Program-made: the position numbers and the translations under genes
Source of the DNA: Arabidopsis thaliana
Taxonomy: Eukaryota > Streptophyta > Magnoliopsida > Brassicales > Brassicaceae
Direction of reading: 5' to 3'
DNA: 64,000 bases
Assembly (NCBI RefSeq): GCF_000001735.4
Contig: NC_003070.9
Coordinates: 26,149,971-26,213,970 of the forward strand
The notes under the pieces: generated by a model
What the model saw: the letters and a program-made list of their open reading frames with translations, nothing else
The model's database searches: none
Told to the model about the DNA's origin: nothing
Part shown: one piece after another, positions 36,001 through 50,633 of the stretch
Layout: every line of letters begins with the position of its first letter
How positions within the stretch are numbered: the first letter of the stretch is position 1

Positions 36001-36947
36001 ATAAATTCTTTAAAACTACTCAAATCCGAATTTTACTCGTTTAATAAATTATCCTATTTTAATAACAAATTACCATCATCATATCTCTTATTTGCATTTC
36101 ACAAACATTATTTTTTAATTCTAAAATCTATATACTTTTACCAGCTTGGTATCCGATATTATCCTATTTTTGGCTTGTTCACCCAAATGTACAATCTGCA
36201 ACTTTAGAAAAGAAATTAGGTTTAAAGATGATATTCATGAAAGAAAATCTCATATGTGACCAAAGAAAACAATTTAAGAAAATCTTAGATTATGACTTTA
36301 GAAAGATGATATTGTTTCTTTTCTGACAAAAAACCAAAAGAGATGATTTTATTAAATAACAGTTGAAACTCCAAGAGAAAAAGGGCAAGTGAACCAATGA
36401 ATGTTTTGAAGCAAAGTGACAAATGGAGAAGAACCCGAAAAGCAATGTAAAGTTTGACTCTTGAGTTCTCCCACGTCGAACCATGTCCGTTCTCCGATAA
36501 AAAAAAAGAGTAAGTTTCATTACAGTTATTCGAATAATTTTAATTCAAATCCTAATGTATTTGATATTAATATTCATTTTTTTCCCAAGAAAACAAAAAA
36601 CTTTATTCTCTTCTTCCTTTTGGACATCTTAAGCACAAGGCAAAAAAACATTCAAATCAGAAAGAAAAAAAAGAAGAGAAAAATTACAAAATTGAATGAG
36701 AAAGCGAAATGTCACATATATATAAAGAAGAGTTGTGTAAGAGTGAAATAATTTCCCATCCACAAATCTCGCACCTGATTCCATAAATTGATCAGTTTTT
36801 CTTTCTTTCTTTCAACGCATATCTAGTGACTCTGTAACACTTTCTATGTCCGAATTCGTCTTCTCCAATAGTAAGAGATTTTGACAATTTTCTTGGGGGA
36901 GAAAAAATCATAAAAACACTAATCATGTGTACCCTTGAAGACGTTTT

Positions 36948-39379
36948 GTGTACTATTATGTTAACGCGTTGAAATTAACGATGATGGGTATTGTTACGAC
37001 GAAGACGAAGACTTATACAACTACTAACTTCGATTTCTCCAATAAAGGTTTTGGTGTTGGTGGTTTGAAACAGTTTGTGTACGGAAACACTTTCATTGTT
37101 CTCGATGCTTTCTGGGTTTCTTTCTCTAATCTCTTCAGGTAAACGTTTTTGCTTCTTCTTTATTATTCTTTGTTCTCTGTTTTTTTGAGTTCTTATTGGT
37201 TAATGGGTTTGTTTTTATTTAGAGTTAATCCAGACAAAGAGACAAGCTTGGTCTTGTTCGAGAAACAGAACACAAAAGATTCCTCTGTTTTTGGAGATCA
37301 TCAAGATCAAAACCAAATTTGTGGAACACAAGACGATGATCAGATGGAAAGCTCTCTGGTTTCGATTAGCAAGAGATGCGAGTTTTATTCCGACAACAAA
37401 AGTATCGTTGGTTTTGTAGAAGAACCTAAAGCGTTTAGCTTTAAGTTTCATGAGTATTCTGCTATTACTGTTCAGGAGGAGGAGAAGAAGAAGATGGTGA
37501 GTTTCTCTGATGAAAAAACGAGTTCCATGGTTTTGGAGAAATCAGAATCAGATGGTTTTATGAAGGAACACGTGAAAGAAGAGATGTTGGTTTATGAGTT
37601 CATGAGTTGTGGTGTTTTAAAAGAGTCATTGGTTCACGAGAATCTTGTTGGTGGTGAAGACAACTTGTTTGATGATGATGATGGGTTTATAGAACTAAAC
37701 CCAAGTTTACAGATTTCAAACTTTGCTTATGGAGAAGAAGAAGAAGAAGAGTTTATACACAGAGAAGAAGAGATGAAAATGGGCTTTGATGAACAAGAAG
37801 AGGTATATGATGAGTTTGATGATGGTTCAGATTCAGATGATGATGAGTTTGAGCATAGTGATGTGATTGAGAAGTTGAAAACAGAATTAAGGACTGCAAG
37901 GACAGGAGGATTGTGCACTATTCTTGAGGAATCAGAGACTCCATTACAAGAGCTGAAACCACTCAAGATTGAACCAAAACCAGATCAACACAAAGACAGA
38001 ATTGCTGAAATTCACAAGGTTTACAAGAACTACGCGGTTAAAATGCGAAAACTCGATGTCATCGATTCTCAAACAATGCATTCCATCAGTAAGTCAATCT
38101 ATTCTCAATTCAATTTTCAATCAATGTTCTTAGCAGACTATTACATCATTAGCAATGACGTATCTACAGAGTCTTAAATTTTTGTCTGATTCCAGCTTTT
38201 ACTTTGATTGTGAGGACATATTGTTGAAGAATGTCTCTTTCCTTCTTAAATGTTTTCTCAACTACTCAAAAGTGTTAGTTGAGTATATAGTTAACATTTT
38301 TGGATTTGATTTAACAGGTTTGCTAAAGCTAAAAGATTCATCTAAACCTAGTAGAAACACTGATAAACCGCCTAAATCGTCTCTGCATCAGAATATATGG
38401 CCATTCAAGAAACATACGCTTGAATGTGACCCGAGTGAGAGACTTGTGAAAGAAGCAAGCAGAGACTTTGAGACTGTCTATGTAGGCCAAGTTTGTCTCT
38501 CGTGGGAGATGCTTCGATGGCAATACGACAAAGTCTTGGAATTTGATTCACAGGTTACTACTTATCAATACAACTTAGTAGCTGGAGAGTTTCAGTTATT
38601 CCAAGTTCTGCTTCAACGGTTTGTGGAGAATGAACCGTTTCAGAACTCCTCTAGAGTTGAGACTTACTTAAAGAACCGTCGCCATTTCCAGAATTTCCTT
38701 CAGATTCCACTTGTTAGAGGTAACAAAACATGTTTTCATTATTCTTTATAGTATATACTGAACCTTTCTTGCTAATACCATAATCTGCAAAGTTTTCAGA
38801 TGACCGTTCTTCGAAGAAGAAATGTAGATATGAAGGAGAATTCGCGGTAAAGACTGAAATGTTGAGAGAGATTATCCGAGAGTCGATGAGTGTTTTCTGG
38901 GAGTTTCTTTGTGCAGACAAAGACGAGTTTACTTCAATGATGAAAGTTTCTCACCAAACTCAAGTCTCTCCACAGGATTCTTTAGACCTTGAGCTCTTGA
39001 CAGATATCAGAACTCATCTCCAAAAGGTATTTAAAAACTTCAAATTCTTGCTCTCATTTTGTCAGATTACATCAATGTTTAACAATTCACTCAAGAACCT
39101 GTTCTTGGCCTAATGTAGAAAGAGAAGAAGCTAAAGGAAATACAAAGAAGCCAAAGCTGTATAGTGAAGAAGTTAAAGAAGAATGAATCAAAGAGTAGTA
39201 TTGGTGTGAAGGATGAATTACTAATAGCTAAAATTGAACTGAGACTGGTTTCAAGAGTGATGTACATGTCGAAACTTACTACTGAGAAGTTACATTGGTG
39301 TCAGGAGAAACTTGAAAAGATCAGCTTCAACGGTCGGAAGATTCATATGGAACCATATTTCTCGTTGTTACCTTGTTGA
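36948..39379 (+). CDS. DUF1666 protein (unknown function)
   Basis: Probably At1g69610. Five exons: 36948-37138, 37223-38088, 38318-38719, 38800-39026, 39119-39379, joining in phase to 648 residues. The N-terminal part has a hydrophobic stretch (NTFIVLDAFWVSFSNLF) and a long acidic low-complexity region (EEEEEEFIHREEE, DDGSDSDDDEFE). The C-terminal half carries the conserved DUF1666 blocks, including IWPFKKHTLECDPSERLVKE, VYVGQVCLSWEMLRWQYDKV and FQVLLQRFVENEPF, and ends in a lysine-rich tail (KKEKKLKEIQRSQSCIVKKL). No biochemical role is established to my knowledge. The start could instead be MMGIVTTKTK at 36981. Confidence 0.85.
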
Positions 39380-41111
<1,732 letters not shown>

Positions 41112-41669
41112 TCTAGACCCTATTAGTTTTTATGTTTTATGGCTCTGTTCTAGCGATAGTACTGGTTGCAGAGAAAAACATTGTGTACTCATCAAAAAAT
41201 TTAAGCTTTTTTGTATTGGTTTTGGATCTTTGGCTCTGTCTACAATTCGTTTCGGTTTTCGTTTCTTGTTCATGTTGAGTTCACATTTCACGTTTTCAAT
41301 TCTTACCCCCGAAACTTCCTATTGGTTACAAATGATTTATACTCTTTTTTTCTCTTTTGAGCCTAAAACTTTAACTTCTGCAATATTTGTTACATGAGTG
41401 ATTATCTATAATAGATGGTTGTGCAAATTTCTTTGGCCTCGTTTATTTTAACCCCCACCAAATTTAGTAGCGTTCTTTCTTAACATCTCCCAAAGCATAT
41501 CTTTGCCACGATGGAGTGATACTGATTGATTTGTGCCAAAAACATGATTCGTTTACGAACTTAAGCACTTCAATATCATCACAAACTAAAAGAAAACAGA
41601 GAATTCGTATTAACTAAGTACTTAGAGACAACAACCTTGTACGTTTATTGGTGATGACTACGAGGATCA
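41112..41669. other. Convergent 3' interval between RPL34 and the F-box gene
   Basis: Holds the 3'UTRs of the two convergent genes. Nothing else seen. Confidence 0.6.
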
Positions 41670-43204
41670 TCAGAGAACGACAACTTTGGATGATGTAGAG
41701 AGTCTTGGAATGGCAAGGAGTTCTTTTAGGATGACAGAATCTTCTTTCTTCACGGAATCATCCAAGCATAGGGTCAGTTTCTTGAGGATGGTTGAATTCT
41801 CAAGTAAGTAACTCACTAGTTTCATCTCCATCGCCTCTCCTTTCAATGGCCTTTCTATCTTAACATACTCGAGAGATGATAGGAAACGCCTAGGTCCCGG
41901 CAAAATAATATTTTCTCCCTTCTCCTGATAACTAGCAGATTTCTGCATATACCGAGTGAAAGAAACACAAGTTCAAGATATGATAAACTTTCACCATTTT
42001 GCATCTTAATAAGAATTTCATGGTTCAATAGACAATACTCACCACGACAAGAGTTTTTAGATTCGGGCAGCTCTCAAGAAAGATTGGCAACATTTCCCAC
42101 ATGTAGCCGTAAAACTCAACACACAAGACAGATAGGTTACGGAATAAGGGTAGTCGTTCACATCTTGAGAAATCATAGATAACCTGTAAGGAAAAAAAAA
42201 AGTATCAGGAAAGAATAAAGTTACACATTCAATCAAATAGCAAATTCAACATTGTAGTGTACCTCAAGAGTACTCGAAAAAATGATCATATCTTTAATAG
42301 TAGAGATGCCGAGGAGAAAATTACGTATCATAGTTCTCTTTGGTAGATCATCTGGATTAAACTTATTCACGGAACTCAAGTTAAACACAATATCGATATC
42401 CGCTTTGACAAGCTTACCGGGTTTATTAAGTATAAAACTTGCAACTCGATGATCACTTAGCCTCAAATACTCAAGCTTGGGAGCATCAATTGAAACAACA
42501 AGATCTTCAACCACACCCTCATCACTATCCGCAACATGAGTGAACCTCAACAGAGACTGAGACCGCACACGTAAAACTTCAATCTCATCACAAAAAGACC
42601 TCTCAATAGTCAAGCTTTCAAGAACCGGGCATTTCGTAATCAGCGTTTCTAACCCCATATCGTCAGCAAACTTAGTTATAATCAGATCCATAACTTTGAG
42701 TGAAGGTAAAGAAACAAACTCGGGACTAGCCAAAGTTAATCCACAAAGCTTTAAAGATACCAAACTCTCACAAGTGTAAATGCTTGAAGGTAACTGAACC
42801 TCCCAACTCCCATACGAATCATCCAAAACATCGATATGTTGAACTTTACGCGTGACGATAGTGTTGATCCAACGTCCGATAAGAAAAATGTCAGGGTCAT
42901 ACTCGTCATCACAATCATACTTCAAGATAAATTTTTGTAAGAATGATTCACTGTTGAAATCGAGAAAGCTATCAACAAAACTCAAGAATGTGTTGAACTC
43001 TTGGAAATCAGTATTGTCTAGGTCTAAACCAGGTACGTGTTTCCAGAGATTTCTCCATCTACGGGATAAAACACTAGTCTTAACAACATCTTTTGTGGGA
43101 AGATTCAAGAGTACCTCACATAGCAAACAATCTGGTAATTTGCTTATCCAATCAACTTCATCAGATCCTTTCGCACGAACATGTTTCTCTCTATCTTCAT
43201 CCAT
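41670..43204 (-). CDS. F-box/LRR/FBD protein
   Basis: Putative substrate receptor of an SCF ubiquitin ligase; target unknown. Probably At1g69630. Three exons, 42263-43204, 42043-42183 and 41670-41942, all in phase 0, give 451 residues. The F-box (about 18-60) reads [20 protein letters not shown] then [20 protein letters not shown]. Leucine-rich repeats follow (for example [16 protein letters not shown] and LPSLKVMDL). The last two exons give [27 protein letters not shown] and the FBD ending [20 protein letters not shown] then [20 protein letters not shown]. An upstream in-frame ATG at 43243 would add 13 residues (MRVSYRFDIFFLF); MDEDREKH is more like family starts. This family expands rapidly in Arabidopsis. 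Confidence 0.9.
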
Positions 43205-43962
43205 GAAAAGAAAAAAAATATCGAATCGATAAGAAACCCTCAAAAACTTAAGAGAGTATCGAATCGACAGTTGTACAAGAAAAAAACGAGTCTACAGTTA
43301 ATACGACATCGTTTTATAGTATAAATCGCATTGTATTTGTATAACGGGCCTTATGGGCTTTAGAGAAATAAGAACATAAAAGAAAACGCATTATAATTTG
43401 AAACGATGAGTTTGATGAAGAGATCATGTAAACATGTAGTTGTTGAACAACTTTGAGATCTGATGTGGTTGTGTTTCTTGTGGGACAAGCAAAAGGCTTC
43501 GCAGGTACTGTTTTATTTAGTCTAGACACTACTAACGAGTAGCAAAGAATTGCTCCATGTGGTAATCAAACATCTGGAGGATTATTAAATCTGTAATATT
43601 TCATCTTGCACTACAATACTTCTAAGAATATCCAATACTAAAATGTGAATGTGAAGAAATTATAAAACAAAATCAACACAAAATCTTTCAAGAATGGCCT
43701 CGTAGATGGATAGATTATAAAAAAAACATGTTTGTTGTAGTAATATTACATGCAAAACAAAAACCGAAAGTAGAACAACAACTCAATAATGTTTATATAC
43801 AAATCTCAAACTCCAAGCTAAATTCGCTCTTGAGAAGAAACGCAAAACGCAAAAAAACCAGTTCTGTTTCTGATTTTAAAACTACACCTCCAATAACACA
43901 AAGTATCATCCATTTCTCCAACCTCAGGGCAGATACATAACATATATCCAAACTCCAAAATC
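43205..43962. other. Intergenic: F-box promoter and SBH1 3'UTR
   Basis: Both flanking genes run on the minus strand, so this holds the SBH1 3' end and the F-box gene promoter. No separate gene seen. Confidence 0.6.
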
Positions 43963-45496
43963 TTAATCGTCTTTGAATTCTTTAGTCGGGCGAGCTTCGA
44001 ATCCTCCATCTTCTCTTTTCTCAAGCGAGTAAGGCATGTAAGTTCCAAGAATCCGATCCCACATGACAAAGAAAGGCTGAGAGAAATTGTATTTGGTTCC
44101 ATAGAGCTGATGATGGATATCGTGGTAAGCCGAGTTGTTCTTGAAGACCATATGGAATAAGTTTCCAGGTAGCCAGAGACCGCAATGGTCGTCCACGGTT
44201 TTGATCGTGGCGAAAGAGAAGAAGAAGATGGAAGTTCTTGGAGACATACCAGAGACTAGGAAAGATAAGGCGCCTCCAATTGTATCCAAGAGAAGACCTT
44301 CCACTGGATGGTTGTATAAAGCTCCATATGCATAAGGGACGATAAGACGGTGGTGTTGAGAGTGGATATGTTTGTATAAGAACTTGTTCTGATGCATATA
44401 TCGATGCATGAAGTATTGCCATGTGTCGAGGACTATCATGGCAGTCACAAACTGTCTTGCTAGGACCAAGAAGGAAAACTGTTGCGCTTTGTCTGCTTCG
44501 GCATCACTTCCCGTCACCTGTATAGACAATGAAGAAGCATATTAGAAGAAGGTTAAAAGCAAAAACTAGTACAAACAGAAAAGAAGATATTCCATGATAT
44601 TGATGAGTCAATTCTATCAGCGGCATGTCTAAGCAAATCCATACATTACAAGTACTCAGGATCAGACGAATTCAAACCAAGAACCGATGATGCCGCTTCA
44701 TTCCAGTTCAACAAAAGAACCGATGATGTAGTCATTCCAGTTCAACAAAACAACATTCCAGTTCAACAAAAGAACTTGCTTAAGCTTAAAGATCACAATT
44801 AGCAAGGTTTACTATGTTTGTTGGTTTTCTCATCAGATAAGCTGATAAGAACCAGTCCTCTCTGAATCTAACACAAGTAAGGAACAGAGGACCAACGGAG
44901 CCTAAGATAGAGTCCTTGGTTGAATTCTAGAGCAGCCTAATAAGGTCTGCCAAGTCTAAACCCTATTGCCAAATCACAGAACAATCCCTATTGATACTTT
45001 CCTCTAAAGCTCTTAACTATTGTTAGAACAGTCAATATATGATCCAACTTTAAGATCATTAATACATAACCCATTTCTCTTTATGGGTCGAAAGACAACA
45101 TCAACCCAAAAAGTTAACCTTTTTAAAAACAAAAATCTTAACCATCCAATTCCACACATAAAAAGTCAGCGTCAGATATCAAAATTCCCCAATATGTTTT
45201 ACCTAACTTTTCACTTCAATTTCACAAAAGCAAAACAACTCAAAAATGGGAAAAGAGAAAAACGGTACCGTGAACAAAAGGATAGCGACAACAGCTTGAA
45301 CAACCTGTTGAACAAGAACACCTTTCACAACAGAAGATTTCGATACAAGATTCTTCTCTTCTTCTTCAACCTTTGAATGCAATCTATAACTCTCTAAAGA
45401 GGAGAGCGCTACATAAATCCCAGAATACAACCAGTACACCACAATCGGAGCAACAGTACCCAACAATTCATCCGATACAGCAAAACCCATCATCAT
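43963..45496 (-). CDS. SBH1: Sphinganine C4-hydroxylase SBH1
   Basis: ER membrane di-iron enzyme that hydroxylates C4 of the long-chain base, turning dihydrosphingosine into phytosphingosine for ceramide synthesis. Exons 45269-45496 and 43963-44517 join in phase 0 (LLFT|VTGSDAEAD), giving 260 residues, the known length. It belongs to the fatty acid hydroxylase superfamily. The histidine motifs are visible as HRYMH (114-118), HSQHH (128-132) and HDIHH (208-212), with a further His at 146 (YNHP). Hydrophobic segments near 13-32, 58-76 and 145-180 fit a multipass protein. SBH1 and SBH2 are redundant and needed for growth (family knowledge). The intron contains a short tandem repeat. Which of the two SBH genes this is follows from gene neighbourhood. 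Confidence 0.95.
44681..44775. repeat. Short tandem repeat in the SBH1 intron
   Basis: CATTCCAGTTCAACAAAA occurs three times, and GAACCGATGATG twice, within about 95 bp. It is an intronic minisatellite-like array with imperfect spacing. Confidence 0.85.
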
Positions 45497-47430
45497 TCCT
45501 AAATCTCAGCTTCTTCAGATCCTCTTCATCAACCAAAACGCAAATGATGCAAAAAGGATAGATTATTTTCACAGGAAAACTTCCAAAGTTTTGATCTTTA
45601 TTCTTCAATTGGGGAAATTTGATTATTGAAACGATGATTGGGGATTGTTTTAGGGTTTGGGCGTTGTTGAGTTGACAAATCAACGATGAAGAAAGAAACA
45701 AAACAAAGGACGATACTTGCGTTTTGGTCTGAGAGACAGACGTGGCTGAACTGTACTCATTGAAAAGAAAAAAGAAAAAAATATCTAATTATCCAGTGTG
45801 GTTAGATCTACAGTGAGTTATCTACGTGGCGGAATCTCGATCGTATATACTTTTGATGTGATTTTTAACGGTTGATTCGCTAAGAAGAATCTCGTACTTA
45901 CCGTGTTTGATTATTATTACTGTTAGCGATGGCGTGATTGGTTGTTTTGTTCCTCGTTTTAGTTTCATGTCGTCTTTGAAACGACGCCGTATAAGTTTAA
46001 ACATATGTGACGAATGTATAAAATTCATCTTTACTAGCTCTCATAATTAATGAATTAATCAAAAAAAAAATCAGTATCCGAAGTTTTACTACCGATAATA
46101 CTAATTGAATGAAGGCAATCTCTTATATTTTATGTTTCTATAAAATAGAAGAGATTCTTAACCATGAGAGATAAATGGTTAAGAATGATAGATAACTAGA
46201 TATTATGAGAAATTTTTAGATAAAACCTTTTCAAGAAACTCATTTTCGATATAGGAAATAAAACCATTGTCAATAAACATTGGAAAATAGATTGGGAGAT
46301 TATGGAAAATCAGTTTTTTTTTTTGTCTCTTATAAAATAGGGTGATTTGCAGATATAGCATTTTTTTACTAAATAATTAACTAACTAACACCATAAATTT
46401 GTAAATGTAATAAATAACCTTCAAGGGGTGTGAAAAGACATCACTGTCCTGATGTTACGTTTGTCAGCGAGGAAGGAAAATGTTTAGTGTGAGGTGACGT
46501 GGCTTTATTATTAGTGTTGAGGTGAGAAAAGAAATCAGGTGGTAGGAGAGAAGTTCCTTTTTCTCTTTCTTTTTTCTTTACCCCTTCCCAATTATAATTC
46601 ATATTATCTAATCTTTAAAAAATTAATTCAAGTTCATGATATATCAATTAAAAGTTGTATAGTTTTCTACATATATCATGACTTAAATTTTTTAAAACAG
46701 ACACAAAATAATTTAGATGTGAATAGTGTTGTCAATGAATAACATAACGTTCTATATAGATACACAATATTTTTTTATGGAAAGATATTAAACCCTAAGG
46801 GATAATATATAGGGAACCCAAGGGTTTAAATCTAAACCAATAATTAAATCACTTAACATCCTTAATCAAAACAAATAATTCATTTTAAAACGTATATAAA
46901 ACAAAGTATACGTAAATAGTATATTTACAAATAGAATAGTATCTCTCAAATTGCAACAACAAAACTCAATTTCATCACCAAGACACCAAGCGCAACAACG
47001 AAAGTCGATTCCCTGAATCCAAATTGTGTTCCTCCCTCTGTAATTCGAAACCCCCAAATCAAATCTCACCCAAAAGTAATTAAGAGACTCTGATTTGAAA
47101 ACAAAAACAAGTAACAATGTAGGTGTAAGGACTTTACTGGGGAGAAAGAGAGAGGGGGAGGGAAAAAGAAAGAGAGAGAAAGAGAGAGGGGGAGAGAGAG
47201 AAAGAGAGAAAGGAGAGAGAACGGAAGATAGAGGTACACATAAAGAAAGATGAGAGAAATAGATAGAGGGGTAAACTTGGAATTAATATACAAAATATAG
47301 AGGATATCATTTTTTTTTTTTTGATGTTAGTTCCTTAATTATAAATTTTTTGTTGGTTAGTTTTGCCAATTCCCCTATAAAATAGAATTAATAGAAAACC
47401 AGCTGAGAACATGAATGAAAAAAAAAAAAA
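45497..47430. other. SBH1 promoter and intergenic DNA
   Basis: Leader and promoter of SBH1 to about 46000, then AT-rich DNA. A purine-only microsatellite lies at 47139-47224. No gene seen. Confidence 0.6.
47139..47224. repeat. GA-rich microsatellite
   Basis: About 85 bp of almost pure purine (GAGAGA/GGGGAGA) on the plus strand. It explains the low-complexity ORFs on both strands here. Confidence 0.9.
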
Positions 47431-47527
47431 AACTGGTCCAAGACATAGCATTGTGTCTTAGTAATCTACTGGTTCCTATTCTACTCATGTAGAAGTAAAT
47501 TAATAAGTAAACAAAACAAAAAAGAGT

Positions 47528-48851
47528 TTAGATAATGGTAGAGAATTTGGTCGCGGAAACAACTTCAAATTCGGCCTCAATCATCAACGTGTCTTCTTTG
47601 TCCAAGTAAGTCTTCCGAATTTTATCTAAGGAAAGAAATTTACACCAACCGTAACCAAAGTTTGATCCCTTGTGCCAGTAGTTCACTGCAAGAACAAAAA
47701 ATGTGAAACAGTTATAATGAGAGTAATTAATATCTCAGTTTGTATATCGAAAGATTATAAAAAGTAATAAGATAATAATGCAACTGTCTTTTAGTAATTA
47801 CATCGGCTTGCCACGTGATTGGATCCAAGCGGGTTTAGAATTCGCACAACTACTTGCGTGAAAATCTTCTCATCTGGTTTTAGTGTTTCATTATCAGCTA
47901 AATAAAGAAACACGGATAAATATTTGCCTTTTGCTCTAGAGTTGCCCTTCGGAAACAGCTTTAGAACCCTACAAAAGATAAAATTACGAACATTCATACA
48001 CACATGTCTATAGAGATACATTTTTGTTAACGATTTTTATATAGATACTCACCATTCCCTTCCTCCTATTGAAAATCTGTTTGGTTTGGAACACTCATTT
48101 TCTTTCCACTGAGAAAAGTTCTTAACACTCCAAGTGACCTTGGGATAAGAGAGTTTCTCATCATGAAAAGAGAGGATTTCCCAATTGGTAAGAGGTGGAG
48201 CAACAATGACATCAACACCAAACTCACATTCATTACCCTCGAATAGGTATCCATTTTGCGGTTAATGAATGTTTCATATGGAAAAACTTTTGGCAATCCC
48301 CACACCATTTTAAGTGCATCGAACCGCTTTATTTCAACATCTGAAAGATATATAAGATACATCCATTACTGATTTTAAATGTGAATTTATAGAAAGAGAA
48401 GCATGAGATGTATACTTCACCTTTAGTAAAGTACTTGTTTTGTTTCTTGTTGTAGACAAAGAAGCGGAGTTCCGCAAACACTTCAGTTGGTGGTTTGGAT
48501 TCCATCAAGCTTGAGCTGTCTAATTCCACGTACATCGAAATAAATCCACTTCCATTGTCCTTTACGTTCCCTTTCGGATATATGATCAATCTCCTGTTTT
48601 TTTTTTAAAACAACATATTGCATTGGCTATATAAGATATAATGATTAATGCTAAACCCTGAAAATACAATTATCCATACCAGTTATATCACCAGAGGAGA
48701 AAAGACGAGATTGGTATTTATGACCAGAGAAGGAAGTAGTTTTCTCAAGTTGGGAGAAGTTGTGAATCTTGAGAGAATAAGAAGAAGGAGGATGATCTCT
48801 CCAGTTTTTCTTGATAGTAGAAGAAACTGGTGCTGAGCATGATGCACCCAT
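47528..48851 (-). pseudogene. Two-MATH-domain (TRAF-like) gene with two frameshifts
   Basis: Probably At1g69650. Five exons can be placed by splice sites: 48680-48851, 48421-48593, 48053-48340, 47802-47968, 47528-47685. They carry MATH blocks such as SYSLKIHNFSQLE, RLIIYPKGN, CEFGVDVIVAPPLTNWEILS, VLKLFPKGNSR and a C-terminal VVSATKFSTII. The frame breaks twice. Exon 1 ends in phase 1, but exon 2 needs phase 2 to read WRLIIYPKG; joined as is, it stops at once. In exon 3 an A-run (plus 48254-48257) is one base short, so NGYLFEGNECEF falls out of frame. The tandem neighbour's exon 3 (283 bp) fits its phase, while this one (288 bp) is one base short of it. Different splicing could rescue part of it, so pseudogene is my reading, not proven. 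Confidence 0.7.
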
Positions 48852-49565
48852 CTTATTCTACCCAACACAATGCAAGTCTTAAAAGTTAAAACTATGATTG
48901 ATTAATGTATAAATAGGATTCTTGGGGTGTCAAGATAAACTATTAGGGTTTTATAAAAATTATCGCTTAACAAAAAAAACAAAATACATTTTATAGGGGG
49001 AGAGGAAAATAAAGAGAGATTTACGTCTAAATACTTGTAAACGCATCAGATTATTTGGCATAAGTATTTCATTTCTTGGAGAAGATTTTTAATTTGTTGG
49101 TAAAGTACATATCTTTTATAGATAACTTTACACCAGATTTCATCAGTTGTAAATAACCCATTTTTTCTCTAAGAAGATTTTCATAAATTTTGTGATATTA
49201 ACCTTTAATATTAAAAAACGTAAAACATGCGAGAAAAAAATTATGATCATGAATAAAAATATTACTACATTATTAATTATATAAAAGTTTACTTCGTAGA
49301 TGGCAAATAATGCATTCTGTTGCCAAATATTGTATAAAATTCTCCTAATATTCATGTCCAGTTTGAAAGATTAAACAGTGTGCTACTTGAGTGGCTTAAC
49401 TGGAGAAATTATAAAAGAAGAGATTATTTACGTATAATCAAAACGTTTAGAGTATATCATTATGGAAGCAACAAAGGTCCTTCTAGTAAAAACTCAAACA
49501 AAATATATAACATATTTTCTTATAAAAGCAAATTTATGGAAAACTAGAGAACTCAAATTATAACA
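48852..49565. other. Interval between the two MATH genes
   Basis: Promoter of the first MATH gene. A GATTCTTGGGGTGTCAAGAT block near 48918 is homologous to the second gene's promoter. The rest is AT-rich DNA without ORFs of note. Confidence 0.55.
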
Positions 49566-49652
49566 AACTGGTCCAGGACATATAGCATTGTGTCGTAGTA
49601 CTATAGTAGAAGAATGGTAGATGACTGATATTCTAAAAATAAAAAGTAGAGG

Positions 49653-50633
49653 TTAGATAATGGGAGAATACTTGGTTGCAGAAACAACTTTGAATTCGAT
49701 TTCAACATTCAACGCATCTTCTTTGTCCAAGTAAGTCTTCCGAAGATTAGCTATAGACAGAAAGTGATCCCAACCCCAACCCCTGCTTGATTCCTTGTAC
49801 CAGCAGCTCGCTGCAAGAAAGTAAAATGCAAAACATGGTTAGTGAGAAAGACAATTTCAAATGAATATCTCCGTATATATAAGAAGACTTATTTTTTTAG
49901 AAAATACATTGTACTTCGACGTGATTAGATCCAAGTGGGTTAAGAACTCGCACATGTCCTTGCTTGAAATTCTTCTCATCTGATTTTAGTGTTTCACTAT
50001 CAGCTAAATGCACATATAGGGATAAATATTTGCCATCTGCTCTAGAGTTTCCCTTTGGATACAGCTTTAGAACCCTACAAAACATTAAGTATGGACTTGT
50101 TAACATTCAAATACATGTGTATACATACTTGTTAGTCCATAAACAAAATTTAGCAAAATTATTTATACTTCTCACCATTCCTTTCCTCCCATGGGATATT
50201 TGTTTGATGTGTAAACATCCTCTTTCAACTCAGAAAAATTCTTAAGATTCCAAGAGAATTTGGGAGGAGAGAGTTTCTCATCAAAAGAGAGAATTTCCCA
50301 ATTAGTAAGGGGTGGAGCAACAAGGACATCAACACCAAACTCACATTCACCACCCTCAAAGATGAATCCATTTTCAGGATTAGTAAATGTATCATATGAA
50401 AGAACTTTTAGCAATCCCCACACCATTCTAAGTGCATTGAAACGCTTTACTTCCACATCTAAATATATAAACATCGCTTACTCAATAATATGTGAATTTA
50501 TACGTAAAATTTTAAAGAAAGAGCATGAGATTTGTAGTGCAGCACCTTGAATAGTAAAGTACTTGTTTTCTTTCTTGTTGTAGACATAGAAGCGGAGTTC
50601 CGCAAACGCCTCAGTTGGTGGTGTGGATTCCAT
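49653..50633 (-). CDS. N-terminally truncated MATH (TRAF-like) protein
   Basis: Probably At1g69660. From an ATG at 50633 (MESTPPTEAFAELRFYVYNK), four exons, 50546-50633, 50176-50458, 49908-50074 and 49653-49810, join in phase to 231 residues. The product has only the end of the first MATH domain, then a complete second one: CEFGVDVLVAPPLTNWEILS, FSWNLKNFSELKEDVYTSNK, GGKEW|VLKLYPKGNSRAD, ending VVSATKYSPII. MATH domains bind short peptide motifs; the function of plant MATH-only proteins is mostly unknown. A relict first exon lies upstream, cut off by a deletion (separate entry). Whether the truncated frame is translated cannot be told from sequence. Confidence 0.7.

Larger units (their letters stand above)
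33229..36947. other. Intergenic between ZFHD1 and the DUF1666 gene
   Basis: Holds the ZFHD1 3'UTR, a perfect 24-bp foldback at 34360-34448, a short exon-like ORF at 34755-34856, a LINE relic at 35667-36000, and the leader of the DUF1666 gene (about 36700-36947). No other gene seen. Confidence 0.55.
47431..49610. repeat. Matching 3' flanks of the two MATH genes
   Basis: ACTGGTCCAAGACATAGCAT at about 47432 and ACTGGTCCAGGACATATAGC at about 49566, each followed by a TTGTGTCxTAGTA block, show that the tandem duplication extended about 90 bp past both stop codons. Confidence 0.85.

Noticed and set aside
43818-44422. ORFs overlapping SBH1 exon 2 in other frames
   Set aside because: The SBH1 frame carries the histidine boxes; the others are shadows.
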